Below, piece after piece: positions 21,752 to 32,921 of a DNA stretch of 64,000 nucleotides. The notes below the pieces were generated by a model. That model searched no databases and had not been told where the DNA came from. It was given only the letters and a program-made list of their open reading frames with translations. Where the stretch lies: positions 19,399,686 to 19,463,685 of the forward strand of contig NC_049979.1 of assembly GCF_000003815.2 (NCBI RefSeq), given 5' to 3'. Within the stretch, counting starts at the first letter, position 1, and each line of letters opens with the position of its first letter. The stretch is from Branchiostoma floridae (taxonomy: Eukaryota; Chordata; Leptocardii; Amphioxiformes; Branchiostomatidae). Both the position numbers and the translations under genes were made by a program.

Positions 21752-24350
21752 TCAACAGGCAGTTTCTCGGAAGATCATCAATGTTTCATGAGTTTGGATT
21801 GTCTCTGTCTCTGTTTGTACTTTCCCATCCGTTAACAAATGATCAGTCTCGGGTTCCACAATGTTTTCCTCCGTTTCCGTTCTCTGAAACACGCGCAGAT
21901 GAAGTAGAAGCAGTAGAAGTCCGGCAAGTACGAGGCAGCCACCACCCTCCAACAGTGTCGCGTCGAAACTGCCGGACAAGTCCCGTAGCCACCCTGCGTG
22001 TTAGAAACAAAAATATCATTCGTCCTTATTGGTTTACATTCTTCATATAACGGTTAGTAACTATATTGTGAAGGTATCTCGATATTGGCTCAGGTAAATT
22101 TGCAACAACTACACAGAAAAGCAATAAGCATCAAGGGGTCAGTATTAATGCATAGTTTGAACTTTATTATTGAAGTCTTATACGGTCATAATGTTGTACT
22201 GTATGAAAAGTTTTTAAAACAATGCATAAAATGACATGGATATTAAACGTTGTACCTTCTATTCATAGCCTTTGTTTGTTTTTGTTTGAACCTTTATTTA
22301 TTCATGAGAAGCTCAAATCGGCCAGCAGGTCGCTTTTCATTGAGGTCATGAGGGAGGTAAGGGTCAGATAAGATATAACAGAGAATACATATTACATTGA
22401 GTAGTTAATATATAAAATAAAGAGATGCTAACCTGAAAAAGGTGGTCCTGCAAGGTTTCCCATCCCTCGTATAAACATGGCGATACTGAGAGAGCTGGAC
22501 ATCCTGTTGGCTCCCCCGATTTCTGCAATAGCAGAGTACAAGAGCGGCACGCATCCGCCCATGAGTAAACCATAGCACGCGCTGTACACTGCCATGGTGA
22601 CATAGGTTTTTGCAAGAGGCGCGAACAAGGTGACCACTCCCATAAGGAATATGTTGATGGCGAATTGATCCACACGCCTGAACCGCGGCCACTCAGGTAC
22701 CAACACCACCGACGCTCGGCCAATGATGTCGCCTATGGCGAGGATGGACAGCAGAAAAGCCGACGGGTACTCTTTAACACCGAAGGCCCGAGCCCGCGGA
22801 ACGATGTAGATGTTGGGAACGAAGCGACTGAATCCGAACAGAAAAACGGCCACACAAAACACTACAAAACGTGGCTCTGTCAGGAGACTAACGTCTAGGA
22901 CAGAACTTATTTTGTTCACGATAGTCCTACTTAGTGGATAGTGTGTCGACCTAGTGGTAGTGTTTTCCCGTAGTTTCTCATCATTGGTTGAAGACTGTTT
23001 GACAATGACGTCAGATCTGTCATCACATTTAGGAGTGACGTCACCTTTCAAAAAGATGGGTCTTACCAATGCCCCAAACCCGACTACCTGAAGAACGATC
23101 CCTCCAATAAGAAGCAAAGCCCCCCTCCAAGTGTACTCGTCCATCAGGTACTGGAATAAAGGAGGGAACGCGAATGACACGATACTATTGCCTATAGAAG
23201 CGAAACTGTTGGCGCGAAGTCTTTGGGTGGTGAAATATCGTCCTATTGTTGCCATGGTAGTGATCAAGGACAGGGAGTATCCAAACCCTGCAGATAGATG
23301 AAAAAAGAACATGTTTTAGTCCAAAAGATTCACAATTGCAAGAAGCAACATTGTGGAATAAGGAATGTGAATGAAAGGTAAATGGATAAATGAAGAAATA
23401 AATAAACACGATTGAGCTGCCAAACAAACCTGTCAGAAACCCAACGGTAATGTAGAGATGAAAGAGCGATGTGGCCCACAGACTGAGCACGAATCCTGCC
23501 GAAGATATCACTCCGCCAGCCATGACCACAACTCTGCACCCAAACTTGTTGCTTAGAGCTCCAGCGATCGGTGCTAGGATAGGGAGTATTTGGGCATCAG
23601 TATAATCCTAGCTATTTTGTATGTCTGTTGAACAGCTAGCGACTTTATGATGGGTAAAGCCGTCATATAGTACAATATTCTTGATACCAAATATAACTAA
23701 TGTCGAATTATGAAAAGTATTTGACAGTCAAACGATTCGTCAGATACGTGCGAATTCAAATAGTATATAAAATCAATTGAAATATTGAAAACTAAAATGT
23801 AATTTGCACTATAATTTGATAGAAAATGTAACAAGTCCTTAGAAGTCCATATGATTACCATGCAACTTAGGCAAGTGTCAAAATTATGTTAAGACTTCTG
23901 CACTTCAAGACGCCAAATTGATCTTTACATAAATGTTTATTGCCATTTATGGGTGTATCTAAATGTAGCAGCTACGAGTCTACTTGAAAAGTAACAGTCA
24001 ATGTGCGTAAGGCTATCTGACGATAGATTAATGACCCGACATTTTGTTTTCTAAGTCTATAATGTTTGCCTTTAGGCATTATGATTTAGCACGAGCTTCA
24101 AAGCTATAACCCTGTCATTTTGCTTACCTTCTAAGTTTAAGACTCCTGTGATAATAGACTGGATCAGACCGGTTTGTGCGGCGCTCACAGAAAAGTAGTC
24201 CTGCCAAGTCACGAAGAACACTCCGAGGGACCGCATCACTCCATACGAGCATGCGCACACGACGAAACCAGTCAGGGCGACCATCCACCCCCATCCTCCG
24301 TCTGGTGGATCAACGGGCCGCCCCGGTCTGTTTCTTGCCGATGTGCCCAT
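21752..24350 (-). CDS. Monocarboxylate transporter-like MFS protein, copy 3
   Basis: Four coding exons: 24350-24128, 23573-23430, 23287-22433, 21993-21752, giving 487 aa. Exons 2 and 3 again have 144 and 855 nt; the last exon is 12 nt shorter than in the sister genes. The ATG at 24350 is preceded directly by a splice acceptor (ACGTGTGCAG), so the in-frame ATG at 24374 is probably intronic. TM1 PPDGGWGW, TM5 YFTTQRLRANSFAS and TM8 LAIGDIIGRA are present. This copy is the most diverged of the three, especially in the central loop (a different Asp/Ser/Thr-rich sequence) and the tail. Function as for copy 1; substrate unknown. Confidence 0.88.
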
Positions 24351-25748
24351 CTGCACACGTAACGTTATAGGCATAAAGTCTTGATCATATGGCCAGCTTC
24401 ATTATTCTACAGAAATGCAATAAAGCACCGTTTTCCGTTTCTATGAGCCAAGAGGACTTCAGAATCTGTAAATATTGTTGTTCACACACACATTGCAACT
24501 AAAAATCAGTTCAATCACCTCTCACCTATGTGTATGAACAATGAGGTGCAGACTATAAGTTGAATAACTATAAAGTAGTTTTACGATGATTTGCGAAACA
24601 ACCACTGCTGACGACATACATGTAGCATATTTGCCTGCATAGCCTGTGAGGGGTCACTCATCAAAGTTCATAGTTTAACGTCCTCACCTCTGCCGACTAC
24701 GAGTTAATATGTAACAAACGTTTCGAAGCACTATGTGATTTTGGGTCTAACATAAAACGCATTGTGCAACCCCTTTGGTAACATATTAGCCCAACCTGCA
24801 AACGCATATACGCAGGAACCAAGCAACACAATCGTGATCGGCTTTAGCCAGTCATTGTAATATCTCCACTAAAAGTAAAACAAGCCATTTTTGTTGGTAT
24901 GGCCTTCTCAGATATTCTTTGATAGTGCTCAAGCCATATGTGTAACAGCAAGGAGGTTATGGTAACAGTGACCAATATGCACACGCACGAATTTGCGTGC
25001 TGTCATGGGTTTTGGGTTGGACAATAATTTTATTAGCCGTCGATTGTGCCTAATGTTGCGACAAGGTATAATAGATTTCATAATAGGTTCCGGCGCGGCC
25101 TTTGGAGGATCGCAGACAAAGGCCTGGGCCGCTCGCGAGACGCCCGGCAAAATTGCAATTGGCAGTGTTTATAAATGACTAACTAATACTTACAGACAGT
25201 GGAATCCGGAACAACAAGATACAATCTACGTCTAGTTCATGCTCCGCCACGTTTCTTGTCAGAAGAGGTAATGGACTTCAGAGGTCCCCGAGTGAGTGAC
25301 AGCACTGTGACACCTGTATACGTGGTCAGAGTTCAGAGTTCACTGACTCCCCGGCCCGTCTTTCCCCTGCACCCCTGCGAATGGATAAAAATGTTGACCT
25401 CCCCATTTTCTATATACGTCGGAAGATAACGTTACTTAATAACAAAAATATTCAGAAGAATGGACGGCTCAGTCCATACTATGCTTCTTTGTAGGAGTGT
25501 GTATGCATGAAAACCTAGTAGAGATCAGTAGACACAATTTTTCACGGTATTGCGACAGTTTGTCCAAAAGTCGCCAGACGGCTCTTTTTACAGGTGTTGT
25601 CAGCTTTGGGGTCAAAGGGCGGCAGGAAGTTTGCTCATGACAAAGAAACGCTGTGAGCTGGAGCTGGCGGTATTTCCCCGCCTTCGCTATATTTGGCGAC
25701 CTCTGTGTCATCATTGAGGCACGTACACCGCCAAGGAAAGGTTCAAAG
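24351..25748. other. Boundary region between transporter array and receptor cluster; possible 5' exon of R1
   Basis: No coding gene seen; strand use switches here from minus to plus. A good donor (GTTCAAAG then GTGAGTCA) follows 25748 on the plus strand and a good acceptor (TTTCTTTTTCAG) ends at 26137. A 5' non-coding exon of R1 may therefore end at 25748. Confidence 0.4.
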
Positions 25749-26137
25749 GTGAGTCAAAGACCACAGGGTATCACAGGGATATCAATTTTCTTAACAAGGA
25801 CCCTTGTGGGAATAACAGGACCTCTTTTCGTATGGGTCATCTCCGCAAATGCGCAGTCAGAAAGGTCCAGGAAATAATCTTTGCGTGCTACAACTGACGG
25901 TTGTTTTTCCTCTGGGAATACGACATTTTAGAGAATTTCTGTTGACGTGATCCCATATCCTATTGAATTATTCAAAGCTTGATGCTCTGTGTATACATCA
26001 CAAAGTGCTAAGAAGTAAGTCAGATTGGAGTATAATCCTCATGCATAGAGTAATTTGAAGTAGCAGTAGATTAAATAGTAGTTCAGTTATTTGTTTACAA
26101 CTTTGAACGCTAACAATTTTGTTTGTTTCTTTTTCAG

Positions 26138-26474
26138 TGAAATCACATGGAACTCAGAAGTGTAGGAATTCATGTAGGAATTTCGCTTCTGCTACAATTC
26201 GAATCTTTGATGTCTACAATTTTACCAACATTCTAACAACTTAGTGTAAAGTTGTATGAGTCACACCCCACACCCCCCCACACACTGAAAGTTCACAGGC
26301 CACCATCACGTCATAACCACAAGGGAGCATCCAGGAAACTAGTGGTGTCTACAAAGTCTGACATTCTCACCATGACCAATCAAACTGTGTGTTCCAAGAA
26401 AAATTCCAGCCTTCAACAATCATCCAAGAACTTTCAAACCATTCAGTTGTGAAAACCCCACAAGAAGAAAGAAC
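26138..26474 (+). other. Probable 5' UTR of receptor R1
   Basis: Begins at the acceptor ending at 26137 and runs into the R1 start codon at 26475. It contains short upstream ATGs, the first just after the acceptor. Inferred from splice signals only. Confidence 0.4.
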
Positions 26475-29400
26475 ATGTCTCAAAGGAAAGGTGTTGTTCT
26501 TGTTCTTTTGTCATCTTGGACTTTGATTTGGAATCAAAGTTTTAGCACAGCGACTTTCAATGTCACAAGGACGGACCGAGACTACTTCTCTGTGCAGACG
26601 TTAGACGGGGAGCCCTGCCCAGATGGGGTGGATGATTTCTGTATGACGAGGGACGCGGAGGGAGCTCACGTGTTTACGGACGTTAACGGGACCAGGTCGT
26701 GTGCGTGTATGTGTAAGAACAGAGACACCTACATGTCGGATGTGAGGAGATGTTCCCGTGCTGTAGAAGGTGAGTGATTTAATTATTGTCTGTACTATAA
26801 GGTATACCTGAATGTTGATTAATGTTCAGGTTACTGACCTGCCCTGAGGTACTTTTTCACCACACTGATCATTTTTAGTATAGAGATGGTGACATGAACA
26901 GCAATAAACCAAATACAAGAAGATTTAGTGTAAGGCTACCACCGGTACGTAACGTAAGGGTAATGGCTCGTCACATTTGTCCTATGATTGTTTTTACAAC
27001 AGAACATTAAAAGCATAATTGAACTGCATTTCTATGGTTTCAAATGTGCTTTATTTTAATCCATCTGGTTCAAAATTCTTAATCCTGTACTACTAGTAGT
27101 ACATGTAGTAGTGAAGAAAGTTACCAGTAGGAACAGAATGTAACTTTCGCATGACACATGCTAAGCTTCACTTTCACTAAAAGTTTCAGATTCACTTTCA
27201 GATTCACTACTGCTCCTTCCAATTTACAATAAACAAAAAAACAAACAAACAAACAAACAATGAAAAATTCTCATTGCAGATAAAAATGTACTGACTTGCA
27301 TTTCTGTAATGCGGGGATAAAGAACAATAGGTGTATGTGACAAAAGTTTTGATTTGAAGCATTCCAGGTAACAGGAAAAAAGACATTTCTAGCCCAGCTT
27401 TGTAGTCTCCCTGGTATCTGACTGATGCCATTTCCCTCCCCAGACTGTAAGCTCCAGTTTGAGGTTGGGGATGGAGAAGAGATCTACATCATGAAGGACC
27501 CTCCAGACAGGCAGCAGCACAACTATGTCCTGGACTGGGACGAGGTGGACTGGACCAACGACGGCTACGGTCCGGGGAGGGACTGGACATGCTCAGTGTC
27601 TTCTCAGAGGTTTCTTGAAGACGGAAGGTGGAAGCCGTTCTCATGTCTTGGAGACGGTGTTCCAGATGAGTTTGTTAAGGTGACCAGACCTACACCTGGA
27701 AGGGCGTGGCTTCTTGTGGTGAGTCTTGAGATATTTGTTTGTACTAGTATGTACATATAGGTGTGTGGGGGGGTGGCAGTGTGTATTGATGTTTGCATGT
27801 GTGTATGTATGTGTTTATGCACGTGTGTGTGTTGGTGTGTGTGTGTGTGTGTGTGTTTGGGTATCCACGTGTATGTGTGTTTGTGAGACACTCTCAGCTT
27901 ATGGCTTGGTTGTTTACTTTAAGGCAAAATAATAAGGCAACATTAATAACGTTTTGTATGACACATTCCATTTTTTTCACAAGTACAACAAACTGTTATT
28001 CACTAACTGGACTAAACGGAAACTGTTTGATCTCACTCCACAGTCCTACGGAGTATCAAAGCTATAGGATTAAACTCAGAGGTGGTCCGGTCTCACTGTT
28101 TAGCAGAAAACACTGCTATTGTGTCACAGGGAAACCTGAATCCTCCACTGTTCAAATCATCTGCTAACTTCTCTCCTCCTACTGTATAACATGTAAAGGA
28201 CCAGTTTAGTTGAAATGCCATCCACACATCCTAGAAGGACTGTATTTCTTTCTATTTGTGTATCTACTGTTGTGAATAGGACTGTTTATAGTATAATTTT
28301 GCTTTTTTGGATAATGAAACTAATCCCTTTGACTCTCTATGTCAGTTCCAGTTTGGATCATACCATTCCCAGTTTGGGGGCCTGCTCATAAAGGTGGGAA
28401 TCAACTGCCACAACCCTGATCGGAGACGAGAAGAAAAAGACAACGGACAAGAAACGGATTATGAAGAGCTGGACACGACTTGTATCGTATTTAAGACCAG
28501 AGGAACGCGTCTTCGTAAGTGTAATTATAATGGTGTAATTTCATTTAATAGATCCGTCTATATTGGATTTAAACATATTCATATATATTTGAATGAAACA
28601 TTATGTTCACTTCTATATAATACTGAACTTGCTCCCCCCATTTCTTAAATGCAACTGTGTAAAAGAACTGCACAATTTTATGTTAGTTAAGGATGGCATA
28701 TGTCTTAATTTCATGTATCTCCAACAGCAAAAATGTTTTTCTGATAATTTTTTCTACAGATATCCCAGGTACCCCCTGTGTGACTGACCCCTCCCCCACA
28801 AGTAGACCCCCCACCCACAGTACTGTAACCAGAGAAGGCCCTGCGGTGACTGACAAGAGTTCACCTGTGTTTACTCCAACATTCCTGTACACAACAAGGA
28901 GGCAACGATCTCCGGCAACAGAAGAATCCACTGTGTCAAACACCACAGGTGAGCAGAAATCATACTCTGTATTCTTATTTTTCATTTCTTAAAGTAAGGA
29001 TACTATTTATTCTGCAAATACTACCATTCGAGTAGGAAGGCAAATATGTTAAGTAAATAGTCAAAGATAACTTTCAGTGACGTCCTGATGTCACAAATAT
29101 TTGATAATGCCCTCTAGTGATACCTTTATGAACTGTATGTTCATTCTACACTGGTATCCATTTCCTATACGGTATGAATTAGCCTGTATACAACCAAAGT
29201 AGTTAAGAATTCATTCCAATCTCTAAACAGTAAAAAGAAGTAGACGCTTCTAGCTCTTGTGATTGATTGTATATTGTATATTGTAAAAGCACAGATGCTT
29301 TCACAGTTTCAATGATTTTTATGAGGATTAGAAATATGTTGAAAGTAAGGCTTTACTTCAAATGATTTATTCCATACTTCCCAGTTTATTATATCGTATA

Positions 29401-31599
29401 GTATCCTATGAATATTTTGCTTTATTTTTCATCTATCTGATCTATTTTGCTATTAAGTACATGTAGAGGCCTAAATATTGTATACTTTTTACAGGAATGA
29501 TAATGACATCAGAAGATAGTAGTAACAACAGTGGGCTGATAGCTGGTACAGTGATAGGAGTTCTCCTGGCTGCTGTGTTGGCTCTGGGAATCCTCATCTT
29601 GTTTTATCGCAGGAAAAAATGGAAAAGGTGAGTCACAAGGTCTAATCCTGTACCAAGATCTTGACTTTTGTTTTCATGATTAGTGTCTTGTTTAATCTGC
29701 ATCAAACAAGAAAATATGCATAAAAGCATTAAAATTACAGAACATGTACAGTTTAAGCTTATATTGTTGTGTTTTTGTTACACATAAATTTTGCAGGTTT
29801 TCCAAACTGGATACAAGACAAAGTCACAACAGGGTAAGTTGTACCATCCAAAGTTTATTTTCCCCTCCCTCAAAACATGTAACTTTTCAGATTGCTACTA
29901 TCTGTACATTATTAACCATGAAGCCTCTTCACTGTAGTTGTAGGAGATTGGGACAGGATTGTGCGGTATTGTCCATCCAAAGCTAACATTACAATGTACA
30001 ATCAAAAGTGGCTTAAAAAGTTGCATTGATAATAATGTAGTTGATATAATTCCACTTGTGGGCTGAGCTGTAAAGTAACATCACAGTGACTTATAATTGA
30101 CCAACATTTAAAGATGACATCAAGTTCTTTTCTTTTGATTGAAGATTGTAACTTTCATGGTTCCTTTCCCAGATAAACACCAGTCGAGTGGAAAACCCCA
30201 GCTACGAGGACGCCATATTTCAAAATGGTCGCGCCAGCGTACTGTCGGAGGGACTCCTACACAGCGTGGAACACAACGATGATGAACAGAGTGAGGAGGG
30301 CAACGTGGAAAATGAAATTTACGAAGGGGTGGGTTACAGAAACACTTCATCATGTACTGCCGTAGGTTCCACTTGATTTACAGGCTAGCTCATTTCAAAA
30401 CATCCATTATGTTTGGACTTTTTGGAGTTTTTATCTAGGAAACTGATAAAGGATACATGCCTCTGAAAATAAATAAAAAGCCCTCTTGTTAGTCACTGAC
30501 AAAGAAAGCATTGATTTTAAGGACAACATTACTAATGTGAATACTGGTTTGATAAGTTTGTAAAATATTAGTTAGACAGAGTCAGGTCTGGACCTGAACC
30601 TGAACCTGAACCTCTGGACCTAAACCTGGACTTGTACACGATCAAGCCAAATTGACAACATATAACATGTTTAACAATTGTATATGTTATGCATTTGTTT
30701 CCCTATGTGCTATGTACATGTATTGTTTGAGTCACTTATCATTGAATTCATTGTATTGCTTGGAAAATTTTTAGAACCATTTCAGGAATGGAGTATTCTT
30801 TTGTTCCATGTTGTGGGTACATGTCAAAGACAAAACACCATGAAATTGTCAAACCCTGTCAAAATGTCAACCTCTGACCTGATTTGTTTTCCTCCAGGGT
30901 TTGCCTGACAACCCGTATGATGAACCCCTGGGTAGTCCTGACTCACAAATGTCAGAACAGGTACCGGTGCAGCCACTTGAGATCTCCGGTCCACAGATTT
31001 CACGTTTCAGCATCCCCAGAGAAGATGTGTACATTCCCATTGGAGGACAACTTAGTACCGTGTCTTCACATGTGCCGACACACCTGGACTTGCCTGTACC
31101 AGCGTATAGGGACGCTCCGAACAGCAATGGTTACCAGAGCTTGAACAGACCGTTAGTACAGACTGACCAATCGCCAAGCTCGCCGATTTATGCTACGCCA
31201 GACGTCGGCCATGTGTACACATCTCTAAGTCCTCCGTTACATAACCATGGTTACACTGAACCGACAGTTCCTCCGTACTTGCTACCAGACATTACCCATA
31301 ACCCGTCATCACAGAACCACGGTTATGATGAACCAAACATTGTTTCTCCGTACGCACTTCCTGACATCTCTGCACAGTTTGGTGATCCCAACCAGAGATC
31401 AGACTACCAGACACCCAAACCACAGAACCATTACGAAACCCTGGAAGATCCGGATGGATCCAGTTTGAATGGCAACACTCAAACCTCGCTTGACCATCCC
31501 TACACAGTGTTGCAAGGACCTGACTCGCCAGTGTGTGCTGCTTCAAATGCGGGGCCAACTTTCTCCCAAGCAGACATAGCATCACATTCGAGTCAGTAA
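26475..31599 (+). CDS. Type I membrane receptor R1, novel ectodomain, YxxP-rich tail
   Basis: Eight coding exons: 26475-26769, 27444-27718, 28346-28514, 28760-28948, 29495-29627, 29797-29833, 30173-30328, 30898-31599; all phases agree, 651 aa. Signal peptide about 1-25, then a small Cys-rich module (C..C..CACMC..C). Next comes the shared module in exons 2-3 (DWDEVDW, WTCSVSSQ, FLEDGRWK, SCLG, then GGLLIKVGINC and FKTRGT). After that: a Pro/Thr-rich stalk, a membrane helix at about 324-346, stop-transfer RRKKWK and a ~305-residue tail. The tail has NPSYEDAIF, ENEIYEG, seven YxxP and four YxxL motifs, a phosphotyrosine docking tail. I do not recognise the ectodomain family; R2 next door is a paralogue with the same intron phases. 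Ligand and pathway unknown; an immune or adhesion role is inference. Confidence 0.82.
27823..27856 (+). repeat. (TG)n microsatellite in R1 intron 2
   Basis: Nearly pure TG dinucleotide run inside a longer TG-rich tract (27760-27890), in the intron between R1 exons 2 and 3. Frames that cross it are low-complexity artefacts. Confidence 0.85.
30898..31599 (+). other. R1 last exon: tyrosine docking tail
   Basis: Codes for residues 419-651. YxxP motifs: YDEP (425), YATP (516), YTEP (537), YLLP (545), YDEP (561), YALP (570), YQTP (588). YxxL motifs: YQSL, YTSL, YETL, YTVL. Clustered pYxxP is the known recognition sequence of Crk-family SH2 domains, as in p130Cas. The YxxL pairs are too far apart for an ITAM and lack the -2 hydrophobic residue of an ITIM. 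Confidence 0.7.
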
Positions 31600-32921
31600 A
31601 ATGACTGCGCTTTGGCTGGACCAGATATTTATGAACCAATGCTATTGGACTAAGCTTTGACAAATAGAAAGATCTATTTTATGATGAAAGTACAAAGGCT
31701 AATGGTGCCTTTTTTGTTACATAGACAGAGATGCATTTATCTATGAGACAGCATAATGATCTTGTCGAATTCCAAAATGAGAAACTGCCAGTACCTGACA
31801 AATGTAAGATTTGGACAATATTATATTCCCAACATTCCAGATAAGTGTAATAGTACAGAAAGTTTATTGTTCATCTATTTACATTTCATGCTGGTGCCAC
31901 ATATGTAGAGTGATTGTTTCAAGGAAAGTTGAAATCCTATGACATGTAACTCATCATATAAGCTGAAAAGTTCTGTTATTAGTTCAGATGTTCTTCACTA
32001 GTCGTAAAATATGTAACCGTTAGTCGTATATTATTATGTTATCATGTTACAGTATATTTTTTCCGTAGATATGTTTTGGCATGTTGTTTTGTTTCAAGTA
32101 ATGTCAAGCATTTATTCCGGATCCAATAGGCATTATGAGACATATATAGAAGATATTTAAGTTATCAAGTATGTAATGTTATCTGTATTTATTTAACATT
32201 AAGTTAACAGTTATACAATATATATGTTACACTGTTGTATTGTTACAGTTATGTTTTGTTTGTCACTTGAGTAAACATTTTGAGCAATAAATGCAGTTAC
32301 ACGGATCAATTGTTAACGTCGTGTGAGGTTTGCGTAGCATTTTTACAACAACATTTTTATTGTGTGATGCATGATGCTACACTTGTTTGGTGTGACGCGC
32401 TTTAAACCTGTCTCGCTAGTCGGCGCTGCTGCACTATTGACACCTTTGTGTCAAAGGCTAACAAGCGGTGATTGACCCCATTCTTTTGTTGTGAGTGTGC
32501 ACGCAAGCCAGGTGATCGTGTTACTGTGGATGTCGCGCATTGGTACGGCTTAATTTAGCAGATTTCACACTTGTGATCTTTTGTTTAGTATTTTTGCAAG
32601 GTTTGAAGGCAGTTTACAACGCTGGATCATGGATTTTTAATCCGGACGGATGTTTGCCAGCCGGACACGTCATTTTGTGCGAGTTTACCGACACGGATGG
32701 CCGCCCGGGTGACTATGACAAGGCACTGGCTATGACGTAAAAGCGGACGGAGCTGGGTTTAGCAACATTCTTTTGGCAACAATAACAACTCTTTAGGTCT
32801 ACAAACCGACAAGGGATAAGTCTCAGACACTACTCAGTCGCGAAGTCCGCAGCACAAGCTTCTAAAACTGTGAAGAGTTAACTGTTTTGGGTCCCTGTAG
32901 TTAACGCTGGTGTGAAAGAGA
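31600..32921. other. R1 3' UTR, intergenic DNA and R2 5' UTR
   Basis: No separate gene accepted. The first ~700 bp look like the R1 3' UTR. A 66-codon frame at 32540-32740 begins with TTG, not ATG, and is not credible as a gene. The last part is the probable R2 promoter and 5' UTR. Confidence 0.5.
32286..32291 (+). terminator. Polyadenylation signal of R1
   Basis: AATAAA about 690 bp after the R1 stop codon, in A/T-rich sequence without other features. Plausible 3' end of the R1 mRNA. Confidence 0.45.

Noticed and set aside
27604-27932. Cys/Val- or His/Thr-rich frames across the TG microsatellite
   Set aside because: Low-complexity translation of a dinucleotide repeat in an intron.
31423-31515. 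ITAM in R1 from YETL and YTVL
   Set aside because: 19 residues separate the two motifs, far beyond the 6-8 of an ITAM; other R1 YxxL pairs also fail.
32540-32740. 66-codon frame with a hydrophobic start upstream of R2
   Set aside because: It begins with TTG rather than ATG and has no splice or homology support.
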